From VRUE01 sp963745915 (GTDB lineage: Bacteria; Actinomycetota; Thermoleophilia; Solirubrobacterales; 70-9): a stretch of 64,000 bases of DNA. Position numbers and translations under genes: made by a program. Every line of letters starts with the position of its first letter. The first letter of the stretch is position 1. The stretch spans positions 1,488,001 through 1,552,000 of the forward strand of contig CAVUZA010000002.1 of NCBI GenBank assembly GCA_963745915.1, in the 5' to 3' direction. Below the pieces are notes generated by a model. The model did no database searches and was not told the origin of the DNA. It saw only the letters and a list, made by a program, of their open reading frames with translations. Below, piece after piece: positions 8,958-24,732 of the stretch.

Positions 8958-9482
8958 ATGTATCGCTGGTACGTGATCAACACCTACTCCGGGCACGAGA
9001 ACAAGGTCAAGCACAACCTCGAGCACCGGGTTCAGACGATGAGCCAGAACCGCAACGTGCGCCAGGTCGTCGTCCCCACCGAAGACGTGATGGAGGTCGG
9101 CAAGGACGGCCAGAAAGAACCGAAGTCCAAGCGCACGATGCCCGGCTACGTGCTGGTCAACATGGAGATGACCGACGACGCCTGGGGCCTGGTCAAGAAC
9201 ACCCCCGGGGTGACCGGCTTCGTCGGCCCCCGCGACAAGCCCGTGCCGCTCTCCAAAGCCGAGGTCGACCGCCTGCTGCACCGCGAGACCGCCGAGCGCC
9301 CCCGCACCCAGGCCCAGTTCTCGGTCGGCGAATCGGTCAAGGTCGTCTCCGGCCCGCTCTCCGACTTCTCCGGCGAGATCGCCGAGATCAACGAGGACGC
9401 GGCCAAACTCAAGGTGCTGGTCTCGATCTTCGGTCGCGAGACCCCGGTCGAGGTCGGCTACGACCAAGTCAAGAAGATCTAG
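8958..9482 (+). CDS. nusG: Transcription termination/antitermination factor NusG
   Basis: The 174-residue protein has the NGN domain from the first residues (YRWYVINTYSGHENKVK) with TMPGYVLVNM, then a short linker and the KOW motif in SVGESVKVVSGPLSDFSG (about residues 117-134). NusG binds the RNA polymerase clamp and links it to Rho or the ribosome. It follows secE and precedes rplK, the usual order. The small insertion domain seen in some actinobacterial NusG proteins is not evident. Confidence 0.95.
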   Translation: MYRWYVINTYSGHENKVKHNLEHRVQTMSQNRNVRQVVVPTEDVMEVGKDGQKEPKSKRTMPGYVLVNMEMTDDAWGLVKNTPGVTGFVGPRDKPVPLSKAEVDRLLHRETAERPRTQAQFSVGESVKVVSGPLSDFSGEIAEINEDAAKLKVLVSIFGRETPVEVGYDQVKKI

Positions 9483-9506
9483 GCACCGCTACTCTCCCCG
9501 ATCCCG

Positions 9507-9929
9507 ATGGCGAAGAAAGTCCTCACTCAGATCAAGCTGCAGATCTCGGCCGGCTCGGCCAACCCGGCGCCGCCGGTCGGCCCCGCCCTGGGCCAGCACG
9601 GCGTCAACATCATGGAGTTCTGCAAGGCGTTCAACGCCCAGACCCAGTCCGAGGGCGGCACGATCATCCCGGTCGAGATCACCGTCTACGAGGACCGCTC
9701 CTTCGACTTCATCACCAAGACGCCCCCCGCCGCGGTGCTGATCCGCGAAGCGATCGGGATCAAGAAGGGCTCGGGCGAGCCCCACGTCAACAAGGTGGGG
9801 ACGATCTCGATGGACCAGGTGCGCCAGATCGCCGAGCGCAAGATGCCCGACCTCAACGCCAACGACCTCGACGCCGCCTCGAAGATCATCGCCGGCACCG
9901 CCCGCTCGATGGGCGTCGACGTCGCCTAG
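9507..9929 (+). CDS. rplK: 50S ribosomal protein L11 (uL11)
   Basis: The 140-residue protein carries the N-terminal proline-rich signature SANPAPPVGPALGQHG and the C-terminal rRNA-binding domain with DLNANDLDAASKIIAGTARSMG. L11 binds the GTPase-associated region of 23S rRNA, next to the L10-L12 stalk. rplA follows after 11 bases with a strong GGAGGAG site, so the two are co-transcribed. Confidence 0.96.
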   Translation: MAKKVLTQIKLQISAGSANPAPPVGPALGQHGVNIMEFCKAFNAQTQSEGGTIIPVEITVYEDRSFDFITKTPPAAVLIREAIGIKKGSGEPHVNKVGTISMDQVRQIAERKMPDLNANDLDAASKIIAGTARSMGVDVA

Positions 9930-9940
9930 GAGGAGGAGCG

Positions 9941-10696
9941 ATGGCCCACGGCAAGCGCTACCGCAAACAGCTCGACAAAGTCCAGCGCGAGCGCGCCTAC
10001 CCGCCGGCCGAGGCGGTCGCCCTGATCAAGGAGACGGCCAGCGCCAACTTCGACGAGACGGTCGAGCTGCACGTCCTGCTCGGGGTCAACGTCCGCCACG
10101 CCGAGGAGCAGCTGCGCGGCACCCTCGCCCTGCCCCACGGGCTCGGCAAGGACGTCACCGTCGCCGTCTTCGCCCAGGGCCAGCAGGCCCGCGACGCGGA
10201 GGCGGCCGGGGCCGACTTCGTCGGCGGCGACGAGCTGGCGAAGAAAGTCGAGGAGGAGGGCTGGACCGACTTCGACGTGGCGATCGCCACCCCGCAGATG
10301 ATGGGCACGGTCGGCAAGCTGGGCCGCGTGCTCGGCCCGCAGGGCAAGATGCCCAACCCCAAGGTCGGCACCGTCACCGACGACGTCGAGAAGGCTGTCG
10401 GCGAGTCCAAGGCGGGCAAGGTCGAGTACCGCACCGACCGCCAGGCGATCGTCCATCTGGCGATCGGCAAGGCCAGCCTCGAGGCCGAGAAGCTGCTGGA
10501 GAACTTCACCACGGTGATGGAGGAGATCGTCCGCGCCAAGCCCTCGGCGGCGAAGGGCCGCTACATCGTCTCCTGCACGCTGACGACGACGATGGGTCCC
10601 GGCATCCGCGTCGACGCCAGCAAGGTCGGCGCCAAGGACGAGCCCTCCGCGGCGGCGCCCGCAGACGAGGCCGCACCGGAGCCCGCAACCGCCTAA
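9941..10696 (+). CDS. rplA: 50S ribosomal protein L1 (uL1)
   Basis: The 251-residue product matches L1 through VAIATPQMMGTVGKLGRVLGPQGKMPNPKVGTVT, the conserved rRNA-binding region. It is about 20 residues longer than usual because of an alanine/proline-rich acidic tail after residue 232. L1 forms the mobile L1 stalk at the E site and commonly represses its own operon in other bacteria. Whether that happens here cannot be seen. Confidence 0.95.
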   Translation: MAHGKRYRKQLDKVQRERAYPPAEAVALIKETASANFDETVELHVLLGVNVRHAEEQLRGTLALPHGLGKDVTVAVFAQGQQARDAEAAGADFVGGDELAKKVEEEGWTDFDVAIATPQMMGTVGKLGRVLGPQGKMPNPKVGTVTDDVEKAVGESKAGKVEYRTDRQAIVHLAIGKASLEAEKLLENFTTVMEEIVRAKPSAAKGRYIVSCTLTTTMGPGIRVDASKVGAKDEPSAAAPADEAAPEPATA

Positions 10697-10732
10697 ACTC
10701 CCGCGCCGCGCAACCCGAGACCACCGGCAGCC

Positions 10733-10781
10733 GCCGACGGGCCTATATGTGGAGCCACAGGCGACATTTCGGCCCATCGGC
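10733..10781 (+). promoter_or_regulatory. 49-nt leader hairpin before rplJ
   Basis: GCCGACGGGCC (10733-10743) pairs with GGCCCATCGGC (10771-10781), with one C-A mismatch and an inner TGTGG/CCACA stem. It ends 26 bases before the rplJ start, where L10 leaders that sense free L10-L12 usually lie. The same outer arms, same length and same orientation occur before the gene at 22499, which an L10-specific leader would not predict. Confidence 0.6.
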
Positions 10782-10807
10782 AGCAGGAAGCCCGGTGCAG
10801 GTGAGAG

Positions 10808-11365
10808 ATGAACCGAGACGAGAAGTCACAAGCAATCGCGGAGATCGCCGCCGACATCGAGGCGGCCGAGGCGATATTCGCGGTCGACTACCGGGGCATC
10901 AGCGTCCCCCAGGCGGCCGAGCTGCGCGCCGAGCTGCGTGAGGCCGACGCCAGCTTCCGCATCGTCAAGAACCGGCTGACCAAAATCGCCGCCGAGAAGT
11001 CGGGCGAGGAGCGCCTCGCCGAGCTGCTGCGCGGCCCGACCGCGCTGACCTTCGTCCGCGGCGACACCGCCCAGGCGGCGAAGGCGATCACGAGCTTCAA
11101 CAAGGAGCACGACGTGCTCACCTACAAGGGCGGCTTCATGGAGGGGACGGACCTCGACGAGGACCGCTTCAAGGCGATCGCCAAGCTGCCCGCGCGCGAG
11201 GTGCTCAACGGCCAGTTCGCCGGCGTCGTCGCCAGCCCGCTGACCGGCCTGGTCCGCGGCCTGGGCTCGATGATCTCCGGTCTCGCAACCCAACTTCAAC
11301 AGATCCAGGAGCAGGGCCTGGTTGGTCAGGCTCCTGCCGCCGAAGCTTCGAACGAGGAGGAATAA
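10808..11365 (+). CDS. rplJ: 50S ribosomal protein L10 (uL10)
   Basis: The 185-residue protein begins MNRDEKSQAIAEIAADI and contains FRIVKNRLTKIAAEKSG, the rRNA-binding helix region, and a C-terminal helix that anchors L7/L12 dimers (ISGLATQLQQIQEQ). It forms the base of the stalk that recruits translation factors. rplL follows after three bases, with GAGGAGG inside the end of rplJ. A structured leader lies upstream (10733-10781). Confidence 0.95.
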   Translation: MNRDEKSQAIAEIAADIEAAEAIFAVDYRGISVPQAAELRAELREADASFRIVKNRLTKIAAEKSGEERLAELLRGPTALTFVRGDTAQAAKAITSFNKEHDVLTYKGGFMEGTDLDEDRFKAIAKLPAREVLNGQFAGVVASPLTGLVRGLGSMISGLATQLQQIQEQGLVGQAPAAEASNEEE

Positions 11366-11368
11366 AGA

Positions 11369-11765
11369 GTGGCAACCAAGATCTCAACCGAGGACTGGAT
11401 CGAGGAGCTGAAGAGCATCTCCGTGCTCGAGCTCTCCGAGCGGATCAAGGCCCTGGAGGAGGAGTTCGGCGTCTCGGCGACCGCGGTCGCAGCCGCGGCT
11501 CCGGCCGCTGCCGGCGCTCCCGGCGGGCGACGGCGACGGCGACGGCGAGGAGTCCTCGACCGTCGACGTGGTGCTGACCGAGGTCGGCGGCCAGAAGGTG
11601 CCGGTGATCAAGGTCGTCCGCGCCGCGACCGGCCTCGGCCTGAAAGAGGCCAAGGCCCTCGTCGACGAGGCGCCGAAGGCGATCAAGGAGGGCGTCGAGC
11701 GCGAGGAGGCCGATAAGCTGAAGGCCGAGCTCGAGGAGGCCGGCGCCACCGTCGAGCTCAAGTAA
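11369..11765 (+). CDS. rplL: 50S ribosomal protein L7/L12 (bL12), one frameshift
   Basis: The N-terminal dimerisation domain (IEELKSISVLELSERIKALEEEFGV) is read from GTG 11369; the C-terminal factor-binding domain (GGQKVPVIKVVRAATGLGLKEAKALVDEAP) lies in the +1 frame to TAA 11765. The frame changes in the alanine/glycine-rich hinge near 11517, and removing one base there gives a normal protein of about 131 residues. The gene is essential, so a sequence error is the likeliest explanation. Confidence 0.9.
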
Positions 11766-11920
11766 GAGCCGAAAGACCGCGCCTGGAACCCAGGCAGGGA
11801 GCCATGCGCGCGGTCGAGCGCGGCCGTGTGTTATTTTTCGCGGTCGCGCGCCTGTTGTCTTCCCTGCCCCATATCTGCGCTGTATCCACGTCCCTCTGAC
11901 CGTCTGAGGAGTCGCCGACT

Positions 11921-19563
<7,643 letters not shown>

Positions 19564-19569
19564 GAAGCC

Positions 19570-20727
19570 TCAGATCGCCAGGGGCTCCCCGGAGAGCCTG
19601 GCGATCAGCTGCTCCAGGGAGACGAACTCGGCCTCGAAGTCGCGGAAGCGGCGTTTGCGGGGAGTCTCGGTGTCAGCGGTGACGACGTAGGTTGGGCCGT
19701 CCGGATAGCCGTGGCGGAAGGCGGCGAGGCCGCCCGGGTCGAACGACTCCCCCTTCCACTTGCACTCGACCGCGATCGGGCCCGCCTCACCCCGGCGGGG
19801 GAGCACGAAGTCGACCTCGGCGCCCTTCTTGTTGCGCCAGTAGCGCGGCGTGCGGTGCTGCAGCCGGGCCTGGATCTCGTTGAGGACGTAGTGCTCCCAG
19901 AGCAGGCCGAGGTCTTCCTCGCGCAGCGTGCTCCAGCCGCGGTAGAAGCAGACGAAGCCGGTGTCGAAGCCGTAGACCTTCGGCGCGGCGACGATCTCCG
20001 TCGACCGGCGCGTGCTGAACGGGCGCACCACGTGGGCGACGAAGGTCGCCTCGATCGCCGCCAGGTAGTTGGAGATCGTCTGCCGGCTGACCTCGCAGGG
20101 CGCGGCGAAGCGGGTCGCCTCGAAGAGCCCGCCGCTCTGCGCGAAGAGCAACTCGACGAAGCGCTGGAACGACCAGCGGCGCTCGAGGCGGAACAGCTCC
20201 TGGACGTCCTTCGCCCAGTAGGAGTCGATCCAGTCCTGGAATTCGGGCTCGACGGGATCCTCGGCGAGGAAGAGCGGCGGCAGGCCACCGCGCAGGAAAC
20301 GGTGGCGCAGGCTCTGGTCGCCGAACTCCGCCAGGTCGGTTGAGGCCATCGGCGTCAGCCAGACGTTCGCCTTGCGGCCGGTCAGGGTGTCGCGGAACTT
20401 CGCGGTTGCCCCGAGGGTGGAGGAGCCGGTTGCGAGCACCCGCGTGTCGCCGAAGTGATCGGCGGCTATCTTCAGCAGCTCGGAGGGGTTGCCGAGGCGG
20501 TGGATCTCGTCGAGCACGATGCGCCGTCCCCGGTGCGCGGCCAGGAACTCCTGCGGGTCATCGAGCAGGGCACGAGTCCGGGGCAGCTCGCAGTCGAAGT
20601 ACTCGACCTCCTCCAGGCTGCGGCAGAGGCAGGTCTTTCCCGCCCGCCGAACGCCGGCGAGCCAGACGACCGACCGCCGTTTCCATGCTTGCTCGAGCAG
20701 CGAGACCCAGTGACTGCGGAGAACCAT
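19570..20727 (-). CDS. AAA-type ATPase with DUF4143 domain
   Basis: The 385-residue protein has a Walker A motif (GVRRAGKT, about 25-32), Walker B (RRIVLDEIHRL, about 69-79) and, after the ATPase part, a DUF4143 region with a restriction-nuclease-like core (GAEVDFVLPRRGE ... AVECKWKG). Such proteins are common mobile accessory genes; their function is poorly known and they are sometimes grouped with toxin-like or defence proteins. It lies convergent to rpoC, only six bases from its stop, in a block that separates rpoBC from the rest of the str genes. An operator-like palindrome sits just before its start. Confidence 0.85.
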   Translation of the reverse strand: MVLRSHWVSLLEQAWKRRSVVWLAGVRRAGKTCLCRSLEEVEYFDCELPRTRALLDDPQEFLAAHRGRRIVLDEIHRLGNPSELLKIAADHFGDTRVLATGSSTLGATAKFRDTLTGRKANVWLTPMASTDLAEFGDQSLRHRFLRGGLPPLFLAEDPVEPEFQDWIDSYWAKDVQELFRLERRWSFQRFVELLFAQSGGLFEATRFAAPCEVSRQTISNYLAAIEATFVAHVVRPFSTRRSTEIVAAPKVYGFDTGFVCFYRGWSTLREEDLGLLWEHYVLNEIQARLQHRTPRYWRNKKGAEVDFVLPRRGEAGPIAVECKWKGESFDPGGLAAFRHGYPDGPTYVVTADTETPRKRRFRDFEAEFVSLEQLIARLSGEPLAI

Positions 20728-20741
20728 ATGCTAGTAGATTA

Positions 20742-20781
20742 GCGTTTGGTACCACCAAACGCAAAAGCAGCGACGTTTGGT
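20742..20781. promoter_or_regulatory. Operator-like repeats upstream of the DUF4143 gene
   Basis: GCGTTTGGT and ACCAAACGC form a perfect inverted repeat with a 3-base spacer (20742-20762), 15 bases before the ATPase start. A further half-site CGTTTGGT lies at 20774-20781. A repressor binding here would control the ATPase gene and perhaps the divergent monooxygenase. The regulator is not identified. Confidence 0.65.
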
Positions 20782-20835
20782 CCAGCTGCCGGCGAGCGGC
20801 ACGGCGAGGGGGCGGGCGGGAGGTAGATTTCAGCC

Positions 20836-22158
20836 ATGCCTGCCGCTGAGAAGGTCTGCGTGATCGGGGCCGGGTCTTCGGGGATCGCGGCTTGCCAGGT
20901 GCTGGGGGCGCGGGGGATTCGCTTCGACTGCTTCGAGAAGGGGTCGGAGGTCGGCGGCAACTGGCGCTACGAAAACGACAACGGGATGTCGTCGGCCTAC
21001 CGCTCGCTGCACATCAACACCTCGCGCGGGCTGATGGCCTACGCCACCTACCCGATGCCAGACGACTACCCCGACTACCCCAACCACTTCCAGATCGCCC
21101 GTTACTTCGACGACTACGTCGACCACTTCGGCCTGCGCGAGCGGATCGAGTTCCGCACCGAGGTCAGGCGGGTCGAGCCGGTCGACGGCGAGTGGGAGGT
21201 GACGGTCGCCGGCCCCGGCGGCGAGGAGGAGAGCCGTCGCTACCGGGCGGTGCTGGTCGCCAACGGCCACCACTGGGACCCGCGCTGGCCCGAACCGCCC
21301 TTCCCCGGCGCCGGGGAGTTCGAGGGCGAGCAGATCCACGTCCACCACTACCGCGAGCCCGAGCTGCTGCGCGGCAAGCGGGTGCTGGTGCTCGGCATCG
21401 GCAACTCGGCGACCGACGTCGCGGTCGAGGCCTCGCGGATCGCCGAGAAGACCTTCCTGGCGATGCGCCGCGGCGCCTACGTGATGCCCAAGTACCTGAA
21501 CGGCAAGCCGACCGACGAGGCCGCCTCCAAGATCCTGACGATGATGCCGCTCCCGGTGCAGCGCTTCGTGCTCAACCGGATGCTGGGCCTGACCGCCGGC
21601 GAGATGACCGCTTACGGCCTGCCCCAGCCCGACCACAAGCTGCTCGAGGCCCACCCGACCGTCTCCGCCGAGCTGCTCTCCCGCCTCGGCCACGGCGACA
21701 TCGAGGTCCGGCCCAACATCGAGAGCTTCCCCGGCGGGCGCACCGTGCGCTTCGTCGGCGGCGGCGAGGAGGAGATCGACCTCGTCGTCTACTGCACCGG
21801 CTACAAGGTGACCTTCCCCTTCTTCGACGAAGATCTGGTCTCGGCGACCGACAACCGGCTGCCGCTCTACCGCCGGGTCGTCTCGGTCGAGCACCCCGGC
21901 CTCTACTTCATCGGCCTGATCCAGCCCCTCGGCGCGATCATGCCCCTCGCCGAGGCCCAAGCAGAGTGGGTCGGCGATCTGCTCGACGGGCGCGGCACGT
22001 TGCCCTCACCGGCGCAGATGCGCGCTGAGATCGAGGCTGAGGAACGCAAGATGCGCAAGCGCTACGTAGCTTCCAAGCGCCACACGATCCAGGTCGACTT
22101 CCAGCCGTATCTGCGGCAGCTCAAGCGGGAGCGGAAGCGGGCTGCTCAGCGGGTGTGA
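20836..22158 (+). CDS. Flavin-containing monooxygenase
   Basis: The 440-residue protein starts with an FAD-binding Rossmann motif (VIGAGSSGIAA, about 9-19), has the NADPH-binding GIGNSATDVAVE (about 192-203) and the late FMO motif YCTGYK. It resembles group B monooxygenases that add one oxygen to nitrogen, sulfur or ketone substrates using NADPH and O2. The substrate cannot be told from sequence. It is transcribed divergently from the DUF4143 ATPase and ends in a region of strong hairpins, overlapping the end of a convergent small membrane-protein gene by 13 bases. Confidence 0.88.
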   Translation: MPAAEKVCVIGAGSSGIAACQVLGARGIRFDCFEKGSEVGGNWRYENDNGMSSAYRSLHINTSRGLMAYATYPMPDDYPDYPNHFQIARYFDDYVDHFGLRERIEFRTEVRRVEPVDGEWEVTVAGPGGEEESRRYRAVLVANGHHWDPRWPEPPFPGAGEFEGEQIHVHHYREPELLRGKRVLVLGIGNSATDVAVEASRIAEKTFLAMRRGAYVMPKYLNGKPTDEAASKILTMMPLPVQRFVLNRMLGLTAGEMTAYGLPQPDHKLLEAHPTVSAELLSRLGHGDIEVRPNIESFPGGRTVRFVGGGEEEIDLVVYCTGYKVTFPFFDEDLVSATDNRLPLYRRVVSVEHPGLYFIGLIQPLGAIMPLAEAQAEWVGDLLDGRGTLPSPAQMRAEIEAEERKMRKRYVASKRHTIQVDFQPYLRQLKRERKRAAQRV

Positions 22159-22499
22159 GGGGAGGCGGAGGAGGCGGGGTGCCCCTCCCGCGTGCTGGGT
22201 TTTTCGCCAGAAGAGGTGGCAGCCGTCCGAGGTAGGGGGGTGGGGCGAAAAACAGGACGCCGCTGCGCCGGAGGGGCACCCCGCCTCCTCCGCAGCGCTC
22301 CCGCCCCGCCAGGTCCATGCTGGGGCCCTCGGGGCCTTGTTGGAGAGGGGCGCCAGCGGTTGAAGCCGCCCTCGTCGGCGTCATTGCCGGCGGTCTCCTC
22401 TTCGGGGGCCTTGCTCGCGTACCAGACCAGCCAGAGAGCACCGAAGACGGGAATCTTCAGCACCACGAGCAAGAAGAAAATCGGCCAGAAGCCCTCCAC
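22146..22499 (-). CDS. Small membrane protein with arginine/proline-rich tail
   Basis: From GTG 22499 the 117-residue product begins EGFWPIFFLLVVLKIPVFGALWLVWYA, one clear membrane segment, followed by an acidic stretch and a long Arg/Pro/Gly-rich tail. I do not know its function. The tail is encoded by the 129-bp inverted repeat at 22165-22293, so the native C-terminus may have been replaced by inserted sequence. A 49-nt hairpin like the one before rplJ lies 20 bases upstream of the start. Coding status rests on the membrane segment and codon bias. Confidence 0.55.
   Translation of the reverse strand: MEGFWPIFFLLVVLKIPVFGALWLVWYASKAPEEETAGNDADEGGFNRWRPSPTRPRGPQHGPGGAGALRRRRGAPPAQRRPVFRPTPLPRTAATSSGEKPSTREGHPASSASPHTR
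22165..22293. repeat. 129-bp inverted repeat with perfect 24-bp arms
   Basis: The 24-bp arms at 22165-22188 and 22270-22293 are exact reverse complements. A second pair, GTTTTTCGCC (22199-22208) and GGCGAAAAAC (22244-22253), nests inside, so the whole can fold as one long hairpin. It sits just after the monooxygenase stop and inside the 3' end of the convergent gene, and could act as a bidirectional terminator or be a small mobile repeat. Confidence 0.8.
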
Positions 22500-22518
22500 C
22501 TGGCCCAGTGTACCCAGG

Positions 22519-22567
22519 GCCGATGGGCCTATAACCGACGCATAGCGACGGAAATAGGCCCGTCGGC
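22519..22567 (-). promoter_or_regulatory. 49-nt leader hairpin, second copy
   Basis: Read on the minus strand it begins GCCGACGGGCCTAT and ends GGCCCATCGGC, identical over those 14 and 11 bases to the element before rplJ, with a different interior and the same total length. It lies 20 bases upstream of the GTG of the small membrane protein, in sense orientation. One stem position is a U-G wobble. Confidence 0.6.
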
Positions 22568-22570
22568 GGC

Positions 22571-23035
22571 TCAGATGGCGGCGGCCCAGGACTCGAGGGC
22601 GGCTACGTGGGCCTCCTCGAGGCCGAGGTGGGTCTCGGTGGGGACGAGCAGGGTGGGGTGCTCGCGGGTCTCGGCCCACTCGAAGCAGCTGTCGTCGAGG
22701 TTGTCGTCGACCCAGGCGAGGGCGCGGCCCGAGGCGTAGGCCTCCAGCGGCCCCAGCTTCCAGTGGGCGGCGCCGGCCGACACCGAGCCGTCGAAGCTGA
22801 CGTGGGGGAGGTCGGGCAGGCCGAGCAGGCCGGGCAGGTAGAAGTTCGCTTTGTCCTCCCAGCCGCTGGCCCAGACCAGCTCGAAGCTCTCGCCCAGCCG
22901 GCGCAGGCGGTCGCCGCAGGGCAGCGAGATCAGGTGCGGAACGCCGTCGACCAGCTCGAGCTTCGTATGCGTCCGGTCCGGCTTCTCCTCGGACCCGAAT
23001 AGGGAGATGACGCCGTCGATGTCGACGGCGAGTAT
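22571..23035 (-). CDS. HAD-like hydrolase domain protein
   Basis: The frame begins ILAVDIDGVISLFG, with the nucleophile DxDGV motif of the HAD superfamily, continues with FELVWASGWEDKAN (motif II region) and ends with ALAWVDDNLDD, the acidic motif. That fits a compact phosphatase-type HAD protein of about 154 residues. No ATG or GTG precedes the DxD motif in frame; the range given assumes an ATA at 23035, and an ATT at 23053 inside rpsG is the other option. It follows rpsG directly on the same strand and is probably co-transcribed. Substrate unknown. Confidence 0.65.
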   Translation of the reverse strand: MLAVDIDGVISLFGSEEKPDRTHTKLELVDGVPHLISLPCGDRLRRLGESFELVWASGWEDKANFYLPGLLGLPDLPHVSFDGSVSAGAAHWKLGPLEAYASGRALAWVDDNLDDSCFEWAETREHPTLLVPTETHLGLEEAHVAALESWAAAI

Positions 23036-23039
23036 CGGC

Positions 23040-23510
23040 CTACCAGCGGTAATGCGCGAACGCCTTGTTCGCCTGCGCCATGCGGTAGATGTCGTCCTTC
23101 CGCTTCCAGGCGCTGCCCTGCTGCTGCGTCGCGTCGAGGATCTCGCCGGCGAGCCGCTCGGCCATCGAGTACTCGCGCCGGTTGCGGGCGTAGTCGACCA
23201 GCCAGCGGACGGCCAGGGTGCGGGCGCGGCGGGCGGGCACCTCGACCGGCACCTGGTAGGTGGCGCCGCCGACCCGGCGGGAGCGCACCTCGAGCACCGG
23301 GGTCAGCGCCTTGATCGCTGCCTCCAGGGTCTCGATCGGGTCCTCGCCGGAGCGCTCGCCGACCAGGGCCAGCGCGTCGTAGACGATGCGCTCGGCGCCC
23401 TGCTTCTTGCCGTCGCGCATCACCTTGTTGATCAGCTGCTGGACGAGCCGGTTGCGGAAGCGCGCATCGGGCTCGACGGGACGGATCTGGGCGGCGGAGC
23501 GGCGCGGCAT
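23040..23510 (-). CDS. rpsG: 30S ribosomal protein S7 (uS7)
   Basis: The 156-residue protein shows FRNRLVQQLINKVMRDGKK, the conserved N-terminal 16S rRNA-binding segment, and VRWLVDYARNRREYSMAERLAGEI. S7 nucleates assembly of the 30S head. It follows rpsL after eight bases, so they form one transcript. Both lie on the minus strand, opposite to rpoBC and to fusA-tuf, unlike the usual co-oriented str operon. Confidence 0.96.
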   Translation of the reverse strand: MPRRSAAQIRPVEPDARFRNRLVQQLINKVMRDGKKQGAERIVYDALALVGERSGEDPIETLEAAIKALTPVLEVRSRRVGGATYQVPVEVPARRARTLAVRWLVDYARNRREYSMAERLAGEILDATQQQGSAWKRKDDIYRMAQANKAFAHYRW

Positions 23511-23518
23511 GGGAAGTC

Positions 23519-23914
23519 CTAGGAAGCCTTCACTCCGTAGCGGGAGCGCGCCTGCTTGCGGTCGGAGACGCCGGCCGCGTCGAGCGTGCCGCGCACGACC
23601 TTGTAGCGGACGCCCGGCAGGTCCTTGACCCGGCCGCCGCGGACGAGCACCACCGAGTGCTCCTGCAGGTTGTGGCCCTCGCCCGGGATGTAGGTGGTGA
23701 CCTCCATCCCGTTGGTCAGCCGCACACGGGCGATCTTGCGCAGGGCGGAGTTCGGCTTCTTCGGCGTCACCGTTGCGACGCGGGTGCAGACGCCGCGCCG
23801 CTGGGGGGCGGCGACGGTCTTCTTGCGGCCCTGCGAGGACTTGAGTCCCGGCGTCGCCGTCTTCTTCTTCGGGCGCTTGCGGCCCTTCCTGACGAGCTGA
23901 TTCGTATTCGGCAC
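23519..23914 (-). CDS. rpsL: 30S ribosomal protein S12 (uS12)
   Basis: The 131-residue protein contains TPKKPNSALRK and IPGEGHNLQEH, the decoding-centre loops in which substitutions give streptomycin resistance; both carry the wild-type lysine-containing motif. Typical length is 123-137. Its 5' end is overlapped by the 3' end of the minus-strand frame starting at 24672, so its promoter must lie within or before that gene. Confidence 0.96.
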   Translation of the reverse strand: MPNTNQLVRKGRKRPKKKTATPGLKSSQGRKKTVAAPQRRGVCTRVATVTPKKPNSALRKIARVRLTNGMEVTTYIPGEGHNLQEHSVVLVRGGRVKDLPGVRYKVVRGTLDAAGVSDRKQARSRYGVKAS

Positions 23915-24672
23915 GGCCGCGCATAGTAGAGCAGTCCGCCAATGACCAGCCCCGCCGCTGCCGCCAGCTCGGCGAAGAAGCCGTCCTCGAGCACCGCGCT
24001 GGCCCCCGAGAAGCGGGCCGCCTGGGCGCCCGTGGCGAGCCCGGCGGGCAGGTCGACGAGCAGGATCACGGCCAGCGAGGCCGCCCCCAGGGCGACCGTG
24101 ACCCGGGCCAGGCCGAGCCGCCCGGGGCGCAGGGCGAGCAGCGAGGTGGCGGCCGCGGCGAGGGCGAGCACGACCAGGGCGAAGGAGTGGGCGTCGCTCG
24201 GCGTCTCGCCGCCGACGGTCGGCGCCGCGGCGGCCGGCAGCCCGGCGTAGGCCGCCTGGCCGACCTCGACGCTGCGGTACTCGACGAACTGGGCGGCGAG
24301 CAGGCAGGCCGCCGCGCCGAGCGTCGCGGCGCAGACCGCGCGGCGCGGGGTCAGCGCGGCGCTGGCCGCGGTCGCGGCGCGAGCCGAGCGCGAGCCGGTC
24401 GCCAGCAGCAGGCGCTCGAGCAGGGCGAAGCCGCGCAGGAGGAGGACGAGGGCCGGCCGCGCCAGGCGCCAGACCAGTCGCGCCGCTCGCGCCGCCAGGC
24501 GCCGCAGGCGGTCGCCCGCGCCGCTCGCCAGCGCCCGCAGCCGGGTCAGGCGGCGGGCCAGCGGCGGGCGCAGCCGCTCGATCCGCCGCGCCAGCGCCCG
24601 GTCGAGCTGCCGCGAGCGCTTGCCGGCGGCGAGCAGCGCCGCGCCGATGCGCCGCCGCGTCGCTGCTATCAT
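23767..24672 (-). CDS. Putative membrane protein overlapping rpsL
   Basis: From ATG 24672 the frame encodes an Arg/Ala-rich N-terminus (possible coiled coil) and then four or five hydrophobic segments (CAATLGAAACLLAAQF, HSFALVVLALAAAATSLLAL, VTVALGAASLAVILLV, LAAAAGLVIGGLLYYA). An upstream ATG at 24735 is possible. The last 49 residues are low complexity and overlap rpsL by 148 bases, so the real C-terminus may be just after LLYYA and lost through an indel. Function unknown. The membrane pattern is unlikely in a shadow frame, which is the main support for calling it. Confidence 0.5.
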   Translation of the reverse strand: MIAATRRRIGAALLAAGKRSRQLDRALARRIERLRPPLARRLTRLRALASGAGDRLRRLAARAARLVWRLARPALVLLLRGFALLERLLLATGSRSARAATAASAALTPRRAVCAATLGAAACLLAAQFVEYRSVEVGQAAYAGLPAAAAPTVGGETPSDAHSFALVVLALAAAATSLLALRPGRLGLARVTVALGAASLAVILLVDLPAGLATGAQAARFSGASAVLEDGFFAELAAAAGLVIGGLLYYARPCRIRISSSGRAASARRRRRRRRDSSPRRAARRPSPPPSGAASAPASQR

Positions 24673-24713
24673 CGCGCGTCGCTCAGGCAGTTTCTTCGAC
24701 GTAGGTTTCGCCG

Positions 24714-24732
24714 GGCCCGCGAGGGCCTTTTT
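24714..24732 (+). terminator. Intrinsic terminator / attenuator upstream of fusA
   Basis: GGCCC-GCGA-GGGCC is followed directly by TTTTT, a compact stem with a GNRA loop and U-run. A TATCAT box lies at about 24667, so a transcript starting there would meet this hairpin 80 bases before the fusA start. It could be an attenuator of fusA-tuf. No plus-strand gene upstream needs termination here. Confidence 0.45.

Noticed and set aside
11766..11920. Attenuator between rplL and rpoB
   Set aside because: Small stems and an ATTTTT run are present, but they do not form one clear terminator, so no feature is called.
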